Below, piece after piece: positions 50,501-62,700 of a stretch of DNA of 64,000 bases (positions are counted from its first letter, which is position 1; the number at the start of each line of letters is the position of its first letter). The notes below the pieces were generated by a model. The model saw nothing but the letters and a program-made list of their open reading frames with translations, was not told where the DNA came from and did no database searches. Source of the DNA: Cladorhizidae sp. MBARI D1340-BT2 (Eukaryota; Porifera; Demospongiae; Poecilosclerida; Cladorhizidae); assembly GCA_028752905.1 (NCBI GenBank), contig JAQNBH010000011.1:620001-684000 (forward strand). Reading direction: 5' to 3'. Made by a program: the position numbers and the translations under genes.

Positions 50501-53500
50501 ACATCTCAGTGTTTGTGCTCTAGCCTTCATCCTCTATTCTAGAGGTAGTTACATCTCAGTGTTTGTGCTCTAGACATCGTCCTCTATTCTAGAGGTAGTT
50601 ACATCTCAGTGTTTGTGCTCTAGACATCGTCTTCTATTCTAGAGGTAGTTACATCTCAGTGTTTGTGCTCTAGACATCATCCTCTATTCTAGAGGTAGTT
50701 ACATCTCAGTGTTTGTGCTCTAGACATCGTCCTCTATTCTAGAGGTAGTTACATCTCAGTGTTTGTGCTCTAGACATTGTCCTCTATTCTAGAGGTAGTT
50801 ACATCTCAGTGTTTGCGCTCTAGACATCGTCCTCTATTCTAGAGGTAGTTACATCTCAGTGTTTGTGCTCTAGACATCATCCTCTATTCTAGAGGTAGTT
50901 ACATCTCAGTGTTGGTGCTCTAGACATCGTCCTCTATTCTAGAGGTAGTTACATCTCAGTGTTTGTGCTCTAGCCTTCATCCTCTATTCTAGAGGTAGTT
51001 ACATCTCAGTGTTTGTGCTCTAGACATCGTCCTCTATTCTAGAGGTAGTTACATCTCAGTGTTTGTGCTCTAGACATCGTCCTCTATTCTAGAGGTAGTT
51101 ACATCTCAGTGTTTGTGCTCTAGACATCATCCTCTATTCTAGAGGTATATGTAGTTACATCTCAGTGTTTGTGCTCTAGACATCGTCCTCTATTCTAGAG
51201 GTAGTTACATCTCAGTGTTTGTGCTCTAGCCTTCATCCTCTATTCTAGAGGTAGTTACATCTCAGTGTTTGTGCTCTAGCCTTCGTCCTGTATTCTAGAG
51301 GTAGTTACATCTCAGTGTTTATGCTCTAGACATCGTCCTCTATTCTAGAGGTAGTTACATCTCAGTGTTTGTGCTCTAGACATCGTCCTCTATTCTAGAG
51401 GTAGTTACATCTCAGTGTTAGTGCTCTAGACATCATCCTCTATTCTAGAGGTAGTTACATCTCAGTGTTTGTGCTCTAGACATCGTCCTCTATTCTAGAG
51501 GTAGTTACATCTCAGTGTTTGTGCTCTAGACATCGTCCTCTATCTCAGTGTTTGTGCTCTAGACATCGTCCTCTATTCTAGAGGTAGTTACATCTCAGTG
51601 TTTGTGCTCTAGACATCGTCCTCTATTCTAGAGGTAGTTATATCTCAGTGTTTGTGCTCTAGACATCGTCCTCTATTCTAGAGGTAGTTACATCTCAGTG
51701 TTTGTGCTCTAGACATCGTCCTCTATTCTAGAGGTAGTTACATCTCAGTGTTTGTGCTCTAGCCTTCATCCTCTATTCTAGAGGTAGTTACATCTCAGTG
51801 TTTGTGCTCTAGACATCGTCCTCTATTCTAGAGGTAGTTACATCTCAGTGTTTGTGCTCTAGACATCGTCCTCTATTCTAGAGGTAGTTACATCTCAGTG
51901 TTTGTGCTCTAGACATCGTCCTCTATTCTAGAGGTAGTTACATCTCAGTGTTTGTGCTCTAGACATCGTCCTCTATTCTAGAGGTAGTTACATCTCAGTG
52001 TTTGTGCTCTAGACATCGTCCTCTATTCTAGAGGTAGTTACATCTCAGTGTTTGTGCTCTAGCCTTCATCCTCTATTCTAGAGGTAGTTACATCTCAGTG
52101 TTTGTGCTCTAGCCTTCGTCCTGTATTCTAGAGGTAGTTACTTTATGCTCTAGACATCGTCCTCTATTCTAGAGGTAGTTACATCTCAGTGTTTGTGCTC
52201 TAGACATCGTCCTCTATTCTAGAGGTAGTTACATCTCAGTGTTTGTGCTCTAGACATCGTCCTCTATTCTAGAGGTAGTTACATCTCAGTGTTTGTGCTC
52301 TAGACATCGTCCTCTATTCTAGAGGTAGTTACATCTCAGTGTTTGTGCTCTAGACATCGTCCTCTATTCTAGAGGTAGTTACATCTCAGTGTTTGTGCTC
52401 TAGACATCGTCCTCTATTCTAGAGGTAGTTACATCTCAGTGTTTGTGCTCTAGACATCGTCCTCTATTCTAGAGGTAGTTACATCTCAGTGTTTGTGCTC
52501 TAGACATCGTCCTCTATTCTAGAGGTAGTTACATCTCAGTGTTTGTGCTCTAGACATCGTCTTCTATTCTAGAGGTAGTTACATCTCAGTGTTTGTGCTC
52601 TAGACATCATCCTCTATTCTAGAGGTAGTTACATCTCAGTGTTTGTGCTCTAGCCATCGTTCTCTATTCTAGAGGTAGTTACATCTCAGTGTTTGTGCTC
52701 TAGACATCGTCCTCTATTCTAGAGGTAGTTACATCTCAGTGTTTGTGCTCTAGACATCCTCTATTCTAGAGGTAGTTACATCTCAGTGTTTGTGCTCTAG
52801 CCATCGTCCTCTATTCTAGAGGTAGTTACATCTCAGTGTTTGTGCTCTAGCCATCATCCTCTATTCTAGAGGTAGTTACATCTCAGTGTTTGTGCTCTAG
52901 ACATCCTCTATTCTAGAGGTAGTTACATCTCAGTGTTTGTGCTCTAGACATCATCCTCTATTCTAGAGGTAGTTACATCTCAGTGTTTGTGCTCTAGACT
53001 TCGTCCTCTATTCTAGAGGTAGTTACATCTCAGTGTTTGTGCTCTAGACATCGTCCTCTATTCTAGAGGTAGTTACATCTCAGTGTTTGTGCTCTAGACA
53101 TCGTCCTCTATTCTAGAGGTAGTTACATCTCAGTGTTTGTGCTCTAGCCTTCGTCCTCTATTCTAGAGGTAGTTACATCTCAGTGTTTGTGCTCTAGACA
53201 TCGTCCTCTATTCTAGAGGTAGTTACATCTCAGTGTTTGTGCTCTAGCCTTCATCCTCTATTCTAGATGTAGTTACATCTCAGTGTTTGTGCTCTAGACA
53301 TCGTCCTCTATTCTAGAGGTAGTTACATCTCAGTGTTTGTGCTCTAGACATCATCCTCTATTCTAGAGGTAGTTACATCTCAGTGTTTGTGCTCTAGACA
53401 TCGTCCTCTATTCTAGAGGTAGTTACATCTCAGTGTTTATGCTCTAGACATCGTCCTCTATTCTAGAGGTAGTTACATCTCAGTGTTTGTGCTCTAGACA

Positions 53501-56500
53501 TCGTCCTCTATTCTAGAGGTAGTTACATCTCAGTGTTTGTGCTCTAGACATCGTCCTCTATTCTAGAGGTAGTTACATCTCAGTGTTTGTGCTCTAGCCT
53601 TCGTCCTGTATTCTAGAGGTAGTTACATCTCAGTGTTTATGCTCTAGACATCGTCCTCTATTCTAGAGGTAGTTACATCTCAGTGTTTGTGCTCTAGACA
53701 TCGTCCTCTATTCTAGAGGTAGTTACATCTCAGTGTTTGTGCTCTAGACATCGTCCTCTATTCTAGAGGTAGTTACATCTCAGTGTTTGTGCTCTAGACA
53801 TCGTCCTCTATTCTAGAGGTAGTTACATCTCAGTTTTTGTGCTCTAGACATCGTCCTCTATTCTAGAGGTAGTTACATCTCAGTGTTTGTGCTCTAGACA
53901 TCGTCCTCTATTCTAGAGGTAGTTACATCTCAGTGTTTGTGCTCTAGACATCGTCCTCTATTCTAGAGGTAGTTACATCTCAGTGTTTGTGCTCTAGACA
54001 TCGTCCTCTATTCTAGAGGTAGTTACATCTCAGTGTTTGTGCTCTAGACTTCGTCCTCTATTCTAGAGGTAGTTACATCTCAGTGTTTGTGCTCTAGACA
54101 TCGTCCTCTATTCTAGAGGTAGTTACATCTCAGTGTTTGTGCTCTAGACATCGTCCTCTATTCTAGAGGTAGTTACATCTCAGTGTTTGTGCTCTAGCCT
54201 TCGTCCTCTATTCTAGAGGTAGTTACATCTCAGTGTTTGTGCTCTAGCCATCGTCCTCTATTCTAGAGGTAGTTACATCTCAGTGTTTGTGCTCTAGACA
54301 TCGTCCTCTATTCTAGAGGTAGTTACATCTCAGTGTTTGTGCTCTAGACATCGTCCTCTATTCTAGAGGTAGTTACATCTCAGTGTTTGTGCTCTAGACA
54401 TCGTCCTCTATTCTAGAGGTAGTTACATCTCAGTGTTTGTGCTCTAGACATCGTCCTCTATTCTAGAGGTAGTTACATCTCAGTGTTTGTGCTCTAGCCA
54501 TCGTCCTAGCCTTCATCCTCTATTCTAGAGGTAGTTACATCTCAGTGTTTGTGCTCTAGACATCGTCCTCTATTCTAGAGGTAGTTACATCTCAGTGTTT
54601 GTGCTCTAGACATCGTCTTCTATTCTAGAGGTAGTTACATCTCAGTGTTTGTGCTCTAGACATCATCCTCTATTCTAGAGGTAGTTACATCTCAGTGTTT
54701 GTGCTCTAGACATCGTCCTCTATTCTAGAGGTAGTTACATCTCAGTGTTTGTGCTCTAGACATCCTCTATTCTAGAGGTAGTTACATCTCAGTGTTTGTG
54801 CTCTAGCCATCGTCCTCTATTCTAGAGGTAGTTACATCTCAGTGTTTGTGCTCTAGACTTTGTCCTCTATTCTAGAGGTAGTTACATCTCAGTGTTTGTG
54901 CTCTAGACATCGTCCTCTATTCTAGAGGTAGTTACATCTCAGTGTTTGTGCTCTAGACATCGTCCTCTATTCTAGAGGTAGTTACATCTCAGTGTTTGTG
55001 CTCTAGACATCGTCCTCTATTCTAGAGGTAGTTACATCTCAGTGTTTGTGCTCTAGACATCATCCTCTATTCTAGAGGTAGTTACATCTCAGTGTTTGTG
55101 CTCTAGACATCGTCCTCTATTCTAGAGGTAGTTACATCTCAGTGTTTGTGCTCTAGACATCGTCCTCTATTCTAGAGGTAGTTACATCTCAGTGTTTGTG
55201 CTCTAGACATCGTCCTCTATTCTAGAGGTAGTTACATCTCAGTGTTTGTGCTCTAGACATCGTCCTCTATTCTAGAGGTAGTTACATCTCAGTGTTTGTG
55301 CTCTAGCCTTCGTCCTCTATTCTAGAGGTAGTTACATCTCAGTGTTTGTGCTCTAGACATCGTCCTCTATTCTAGAGGTAGTTACACCTCAGTGTTTGTG
55401 CTCTAGACATCATCCTCATCTAGTTGGTCTTCCATAAGATTGCCTGCGAAGGATCGTCGCTATCTTTGCTATGGCTGTCTTGTTAGAAATATTCCCTGCA
55501 GCACATTCCACTACTTGTACGGGCTTTAAACATGAATGCTGTCATCATGTGACCATCTGTCTCCACTGAAATTTTTGAAGGATTTGATACTTCAGTGGAG
55601 ACAGACTGCCGAGCTTTCATCCCCCACTCCAGACAGCATCTTATCTGAAGCTTTCATGCTGGGGCATGTTCTAATCAAGGGCATGTTCTAATCAAGGGCA
55701 TGTTCTAATCAAGAGCTTGTTCTAATCAAGGGCATCTTCTAATCAAGAGCTTGTTCTAATCAAGGGCATTTTCTAATCAAGGGCATGTTCTAATCAAGGG
55801 CATGTTCTAATCAAGGGCATCTTCTAATCAAGAGCTGTTTTATCAAGGGCATGTTCTAATCAAGAGCTTGTTCTAATCAAGGGCATGTTCTAATCAAGAG
55901 CTTGTTCTAATCAAGGGCATCTTCTAATCAAGAGCTTGTTCTAATCAAGGGCATGTTCTAATCAAGGGCATGTTCTAATCAAGGGCATGTTCTAATCAAG
56001 GGCATGTTCTAATCAAGAGCTGTTCTAATCAAGGGCATGTTCTAATCAAGAGCTGTTCTAATCAAGGGCATGTTCTAATCAAGAGCTTGTTCTAATCAAG
56101 GGCATGTTCTAATCAAGAGATTGTTCTAATCAAGGGCATGTTCTAATCAAGAGCTTGTTCTAATCGAGGAAATACAGTAGATACATACATGTATGGAGAT
56201 AGATACATACTGTATATAGAGATACACATATAGAGATGCATACATAGAGATACATATATAGCGATACAGTACATACATAGATGGAGTGCTTTCCCACACC
56301 TAATACACACACACCAAGACAGGGAGTGCTTCCCCACACCTAATACACACACACCAACACAGGGAGTGCTTCCCCACACCTAATACACACACACCAAGAC
56401 AGGGAGTGCTTCCCCACACCTAATACACACACACCAACACAGGGAGTGCTTCCCCACACCTAATACACACACACACCAACACAGGAGTGCTTCCCCACAC

Positions 56501-59500
56501 CTAATACACACACCAACACAGGGAGTGCTTCCCCACACCTAATACACACACACCAACACAGGGAGTGCTTCCCCACACCTAATACACACACACCAACACA
56601 GGGAGTGCTTCCCCACACCTAATACACACACACCAACACAGGGAGTGCTTCCCCACACCTAATACACACACACCAACACAGGGAGTGCTTCCCCACACCT
56701 AATACACACACACCAACACAGGGAGTGCTTCCCCACACCTAATACACACACACCAACACAGGCAGTGCTTCCCCACACCTAATACACACACACCAACACA
56801 GGGAGTGCTTCCCCACACCTAATACACACACACACCAACACAGGGAGTGCTTCCCCACACCTAATACACACACACCAACACAGGGAGTGCTTCCCCACAC
56901 CTAATACACACACACCAACACAGGGAGTGCTTCCCCACACCTAATACACACACACCAACACAGGGAGTGCTTCCCCACACCTAATACACACACACCAACA
57001 CAGGCAGTGCTTCCCCACACCTAATACACACACACCAACACAGGGAGTGCTTCCCCACACCTAATACACACACACCAACACAGGGAGTGCTTCCCCACAC
57101 CTAATACACACACACCAACACAGGGAGTGCTTCCCCACACCTAATACACACACACACCAACACAGGGAGTGCTTCCCCACACCTAATACACACACACCAA
57201 CACAGGGAGTGCTTCCCCACACCTAATACACACACACCAACACAGGGAGTGCTTCCCCACACCTAATACACACACACCAACACAGGGAGTGCTTCCCCAC
57301 ACCTAATACACACACACCAACACAGGGAGTGCTTCCCCACACCTAATACACACACACCAACACAGGGAGTGCTTCCCCACACCTAATACACGCACACCAA
57401 CACAGGGAGTGCTTCCCCACACCTAATACACACACACCAACACAGGCAGTGCTTCCCCACACCTAATACACACACACCAACACAGGGAGTGCTTCCCCAC
57501 ACCTAATACACACACACACCAACACATGGAGTGCTTCCCCACACCTAATACACACACACCAACACAGGGAGTGCTTCCCCACACCTAATACACACACACC
57601 AACACAGGGAGTGCTTCCCAACACCTAATACACACACACCAACACAGGGAGTGCTTCCCCACACCTAATACACACACACCAACACAGGGAGTGCTCCCCC
57701 ACACCTAATACACACACACCAACACAGGGAGTGCTTCCCCACACCTAATACACCCACACCAACACAGGGAGTGCTCCCCCACACCTAATACACACACACC
57801 AACACAGGCAGTGCTTCCCCACACCTAATACACACACACCAAGACAGGGAGTGCTTCCCCACACCTAATACACACACACCAACACAGGCAGTGCTTCCCC
57901 ACACCTAATACACACACACCAACACAGGGAGTGCTTCCCCACACCTAATACACACACACCAACACAGGGAGTGCTTCCCCACACCTAATACACACACACC
58001 AACACAGGGAGTGCTTCCCCACACCTAATACACACACACCAACACAGGGAGTGCTTCCCCACACCTAATACACACACACCAACACAGGGAGTGCTTCCCC
58101 ACACCTAATACACACACACACCAACACAGGGAGTGCTTCCCCACACCTAATACACACACACCAACACAGGGAGTGTTTCCCCACACCTAATACACACACA
58201 CCAACACAGGGAGTGCTTCCCCACACCTAATACACACACACCAACACAGGGAGTGCTTCCCAACACCTAATACACACACACCAACACAGGCAGTGCTTCC
58301 CCACACCTAATACACACACACCAACACAGGGAGTGCTTCCCCACACCTAATACACACACACCAACACAGGGAGTGCTTCCCCACACCTAATACACACACA
58401 CACCAACACAGGGAGTGCTTCCCCACACCTAATACACACACACCAACACAGGGAGTGTTTCCCCACACCTAATACACACACACCAACACAGGGAGTGCTT
58501 CCCCACACCTAATACACACACACCAACACAGGGAGTGCTTCCCCACACCTAATACACACACACCAACACAGGGAGTGCTTCCCCACACCTAATACACACA
58601 CACCAACACAGGGAGTGCTTCCCCACACCTAATACACACACACCAACACATGGAGTGCTTCCCCACACCTAATACACACACACCAACACAGGCAGTGCTT
58701 CCCCACACCTAATACACACACACCAACACAGGCAGTGCTTCCCCACACCTAATACACACACACCAACACAGGGAGTGCTTCCCCACACCTAATACACACA
58801 CACCAACACAGGGAGTGCTCCCCCACACCTAATACACACACACCAACACAGGGAGTGCTTCCCCACACCTAATACACACACACCAACACAGGGAGTGCTT
58901 CCCCACACCTAATACACACACACCAACACAGGCAGTGCTTCCCCACACCTAATACACACACACCAACACAGGGAGTGCTTCCCCACACCTAATACACACA
59001 CACACCAACACAGGGAGTGCTTCCCCACACCTAATACACACACACCAACACAGGGAGTGCCTCCCCACACCTAATACACACACACCAACACAGGCAGTGC
59101 TTCCCCACACCTAATACACACACACCAACACAGGGAATGCTTCCCCACAACTAATACACACACACCAACACAGGGAGTGCTTCCCCACACCTAATACACA
59201 CACACCAACACAGGGAGTGCTTCCCCACACCTAATACACACACACCAACACAGGGAGTGCTTCCCCACACCTAATACACACACACCAACACAGGGAGTGC
59301 TTCCCCACACCTAATACACACACACCAACACAGGGAGTGCTTCCCCACACCTAATACACACACACCAACACAGGGAGTGCTTCCCCACACCTAATACACA
59401 CACGCCAACACAGGGAGTGCTTCCCCACACCTAATACACACACACCAACACAGGGAGTGCTTCCCCACACCTAATACACACACACCAACACAGGGAGTGC

Positions 59501-59758
59501 ACATATCTCCTCCTACTGTCCCTTCCCAACCTCTGCCACCAAAAGCCACGCCCACTTCCTTCCTCACCTGCAAGTGGTGAACATGGCGCTGGTGGGGTCA
59601 GAGTACACATCGTGCACAAATGAGTAAGGACCATCATAAGACGTGCTTAACTGCAACAGCTCCGCCTTCCCTGACAGCAGTGGCCACAGCTCCGCCTTCC
59701 CTGACAGCAGTGGCCATGACTGCGTGGGCATAATAATCAAGCAGCAGCTATCGGTCAT

Positions 59759-59792
<34 letters not shown>

Positions 59793-62700
59793 CACAAGTC
59801 TTACAGCCGAGATGGTGTAGTAAATGTTGACATTTGGTTTCCAAGGGTAACAGAGCTGCACCTCCAAAACACTGTCTACACAAGCAAAGTTGAAGATAAT
59901 GTTTGCAAACATCATTAGTTTGTGTATGTGTGTGCATGTGTGTGCAGGTGTGAGCGTGTATAAGGGAGTAGGCATGCACCAGTACTCCCTGCATTAGTTC
60001 CAGCCCTACTTTAAAGCAGACTGCACCCTCCCCCCAGCTCATACATGTATCTCAACTGAAAAGCAGCTTTTCAGTATTCCAAATAGTTTTGGCCAAACCT
60101 GTGAAGGTGGCAAATTGACATTCCAAACAATACTAGTAAAGAAACTTCAGGATATGACCATCTGGTGGTACACACCACCTGCATGCAAGTGATCCATTCT
60201 TGCTCATGTGAGAGTGCAAGTGGTCCATTCTTGCTCATGTGACTAGCAGAAGAGTGCAAGTGGTCCATTCTTGCTCCTGTGACTAGCAGAAGAGTGCAAG
60301 TGGTCCATTCTTGCTCATGTGACTAGCAGAAGAGTGCAAGTGGTCCATTCTTGCTCATGTGACTAGCAGAAGAGTGCAAGTGGTCCATTCTTGCTCATGT
60401 GACTAGCAGAAGAGTGCAAGTGGTCCATTCTTGCTCATGTGACTAGCAGAAGAGTGCAAGTGGTCCATTCTTGCTCATGTGACTAGCAGAAGAGTGCAAG
60501 TGGTCCATTCTTGCTCATGTGACTAGCAGAAGAGTGCAAGTGGTCCATTCTTGCTCATGTGACTAGCAAACTCCCACTGACTTGGTGGGTAAAGGTTCTA
60601 ACAAACTCCCACTGTCTTGGTGGGAAAAGGTTCTAACAAACTCCCGCTGATTTGGTGGGTAAAGGTTCTAACAAACTCCCACTGACTTAGCATATACAAT
60701 GGCTCTCTATATTCAACTTAAATTTGCTCATTCGACATTCCAGCTATTCCAGATGATGGCTAGATGCTCTATTATTCCAGATGATGGCTAGATGCTCTAT
60801 TATTCCAGATGATGGCTAGATGCTCTATTATTCCAGATGATGGCTAGATGCTCTATTATTCCAGATGATGGCTAGATGCTCTATTATTCCAGATGATGGC
60901 TAGATGCTCTATTATTCCATGATGGCTAGATGCTCTATTATTCCAGATGATGGCTAGATGCTCTATTATTCCAGATGATGGCTAGATGCTCTATTATTCC
61001 AGATGATGGCTAGATGCTCTATTATTCCAGATGATGGCTAGATGCTCTATTATTCCAGATGATGGCTAGATGCTCTATTATTCCAGATGATGGCTAGATG
61101 CTCTATTATTCCAGATGATGGCTAGATGCTCTATTATTCCAGATGATGGCTAGATGCTCGATGATGGCTAGATGCTCTATGATGATGGCTAGATGCTCTA
61201 TTATTGGCTAGATGCTCGATGATGGCTAGATGCTCTATTATTCCAAATGATAGCTAGATGCTCTATTATTCCAGATGATGGCTAGATGCTCTATTATTCC
61301 AGATGATAGCAAGATGCTCTATTATTCCAGATGATGGCTAGATGCTCTATTATTCCAGATGATAGCTAGATGCTCTATTATTCCAGATGATGGCTAGATG
61401 CTCTATTATTCCAGATGATGGCTAGATGCTCCAGATGATGGCTAGACGCTCTATTATTCCTAGATGCTCTATTATTCCAGATGATATCTATTATTCCAGA
61501 CGATGGCTCAAAAACCTTGGTTCAAGACATTCTGAGCTGTGCAGCTGATATGACTGAGAGGTCAGGTCTAGTCTTCAGACAAGAAGTCAAAGGCAAAAAA
61601 GCAAGCAACTCAGCAACAACATATGCGTGTGTGCTCTAGTGATAAACATGGCGCAGAACAACATCTGCTACATATGTTTGATGAGTTCTCGAGCTCTCCT
61701 GTGCAACCTTACCCAGTCCTTGAGGGAGGCTGTATATAGCTGCATGTTAGATAAAGTATGAAGTGATCGCTGATTAGCTGGAGCTTAGTCTGCCACAATG
61801 TGGAGGGATTCTGTCAACAATATTGGACTCCTGTACAGACTAAAACCAGTTAGATGATGACCCTTTACCATTTATAATCATGTACTATTGTGTATGATCT
61901 TAAGTGGTAAAGGGTCTTCTAATGGAACACGGAGTCTTGTTTCCTGTCTGTTTGTTCTTTTATTGTACACGCATTATATGTATGTATGTGTGTTTGTATG
62001 TATGCATGTATGGGTATGTATGTGTGCATGTGTATGTATGTGTGTACATGTGTGCATGTATGTGTGCATGTGTATGTATGTGTGCATGTATGTGTGCATG
62101 TATGTGTGTATGCATGTATGTATGTATGTGTGCATGTGTATGTATGTGTGCATGTGTATGTATGTACATGCATGTATGGGTATGTATGTGTGCATTGTAT
62201 GTACATGTGTGTATGTGTATGTATGTGTATACATGTGTGCATGTGTATGTATGTGTATGCATGTGTGCATGTGTATGTATGCATGTGTGATGTATGTATG
62301 TGTGATGTATGTGTGCATGTGTATGTATGTGTGCATGTGTATGTATGTGTGCATGTACATATGTGTGCATGTGTATGTATGTGTGCATGTATGTGTGCAT
62401 GTGTATGTGTATGTATGTGTGCATGTATGTGTGCATGTGTATGTATGTGTGCATGTGTATGTATGTGTGCATGTATGTGTGTACATGTGTGCATGTGTAT
62501 GTATTTGTGCATGTGTATGTGTGCATGTGTATGCATGTGTACAAAAGGAAGTCAGTTATCCAAATTTGTTGGTCAACAAAATGCCACAAGAAGCCACACC
62601 CACATAAATGCCAGCTGCTTTTTCATTGTGCAGGAAACTCGCACAGTGAGTGAGTACAAACTGATTGCCCACAAGTAGGAGGAGCTTCTTAGACTCTTCG

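Noticed and set aside
37683..55428. CRISPR-like array of regular 50-bp units
   Set aside because: There are no unique spacers; the whole unit repeats. The context is a eukaryotic intron.
61888..62678. Cys/Met/Val and His/Thr frames of 170-240 codons
   Set aside because: Low-complexity TATGTGTGCATG sequence is open in five frames. No homology or splice context.
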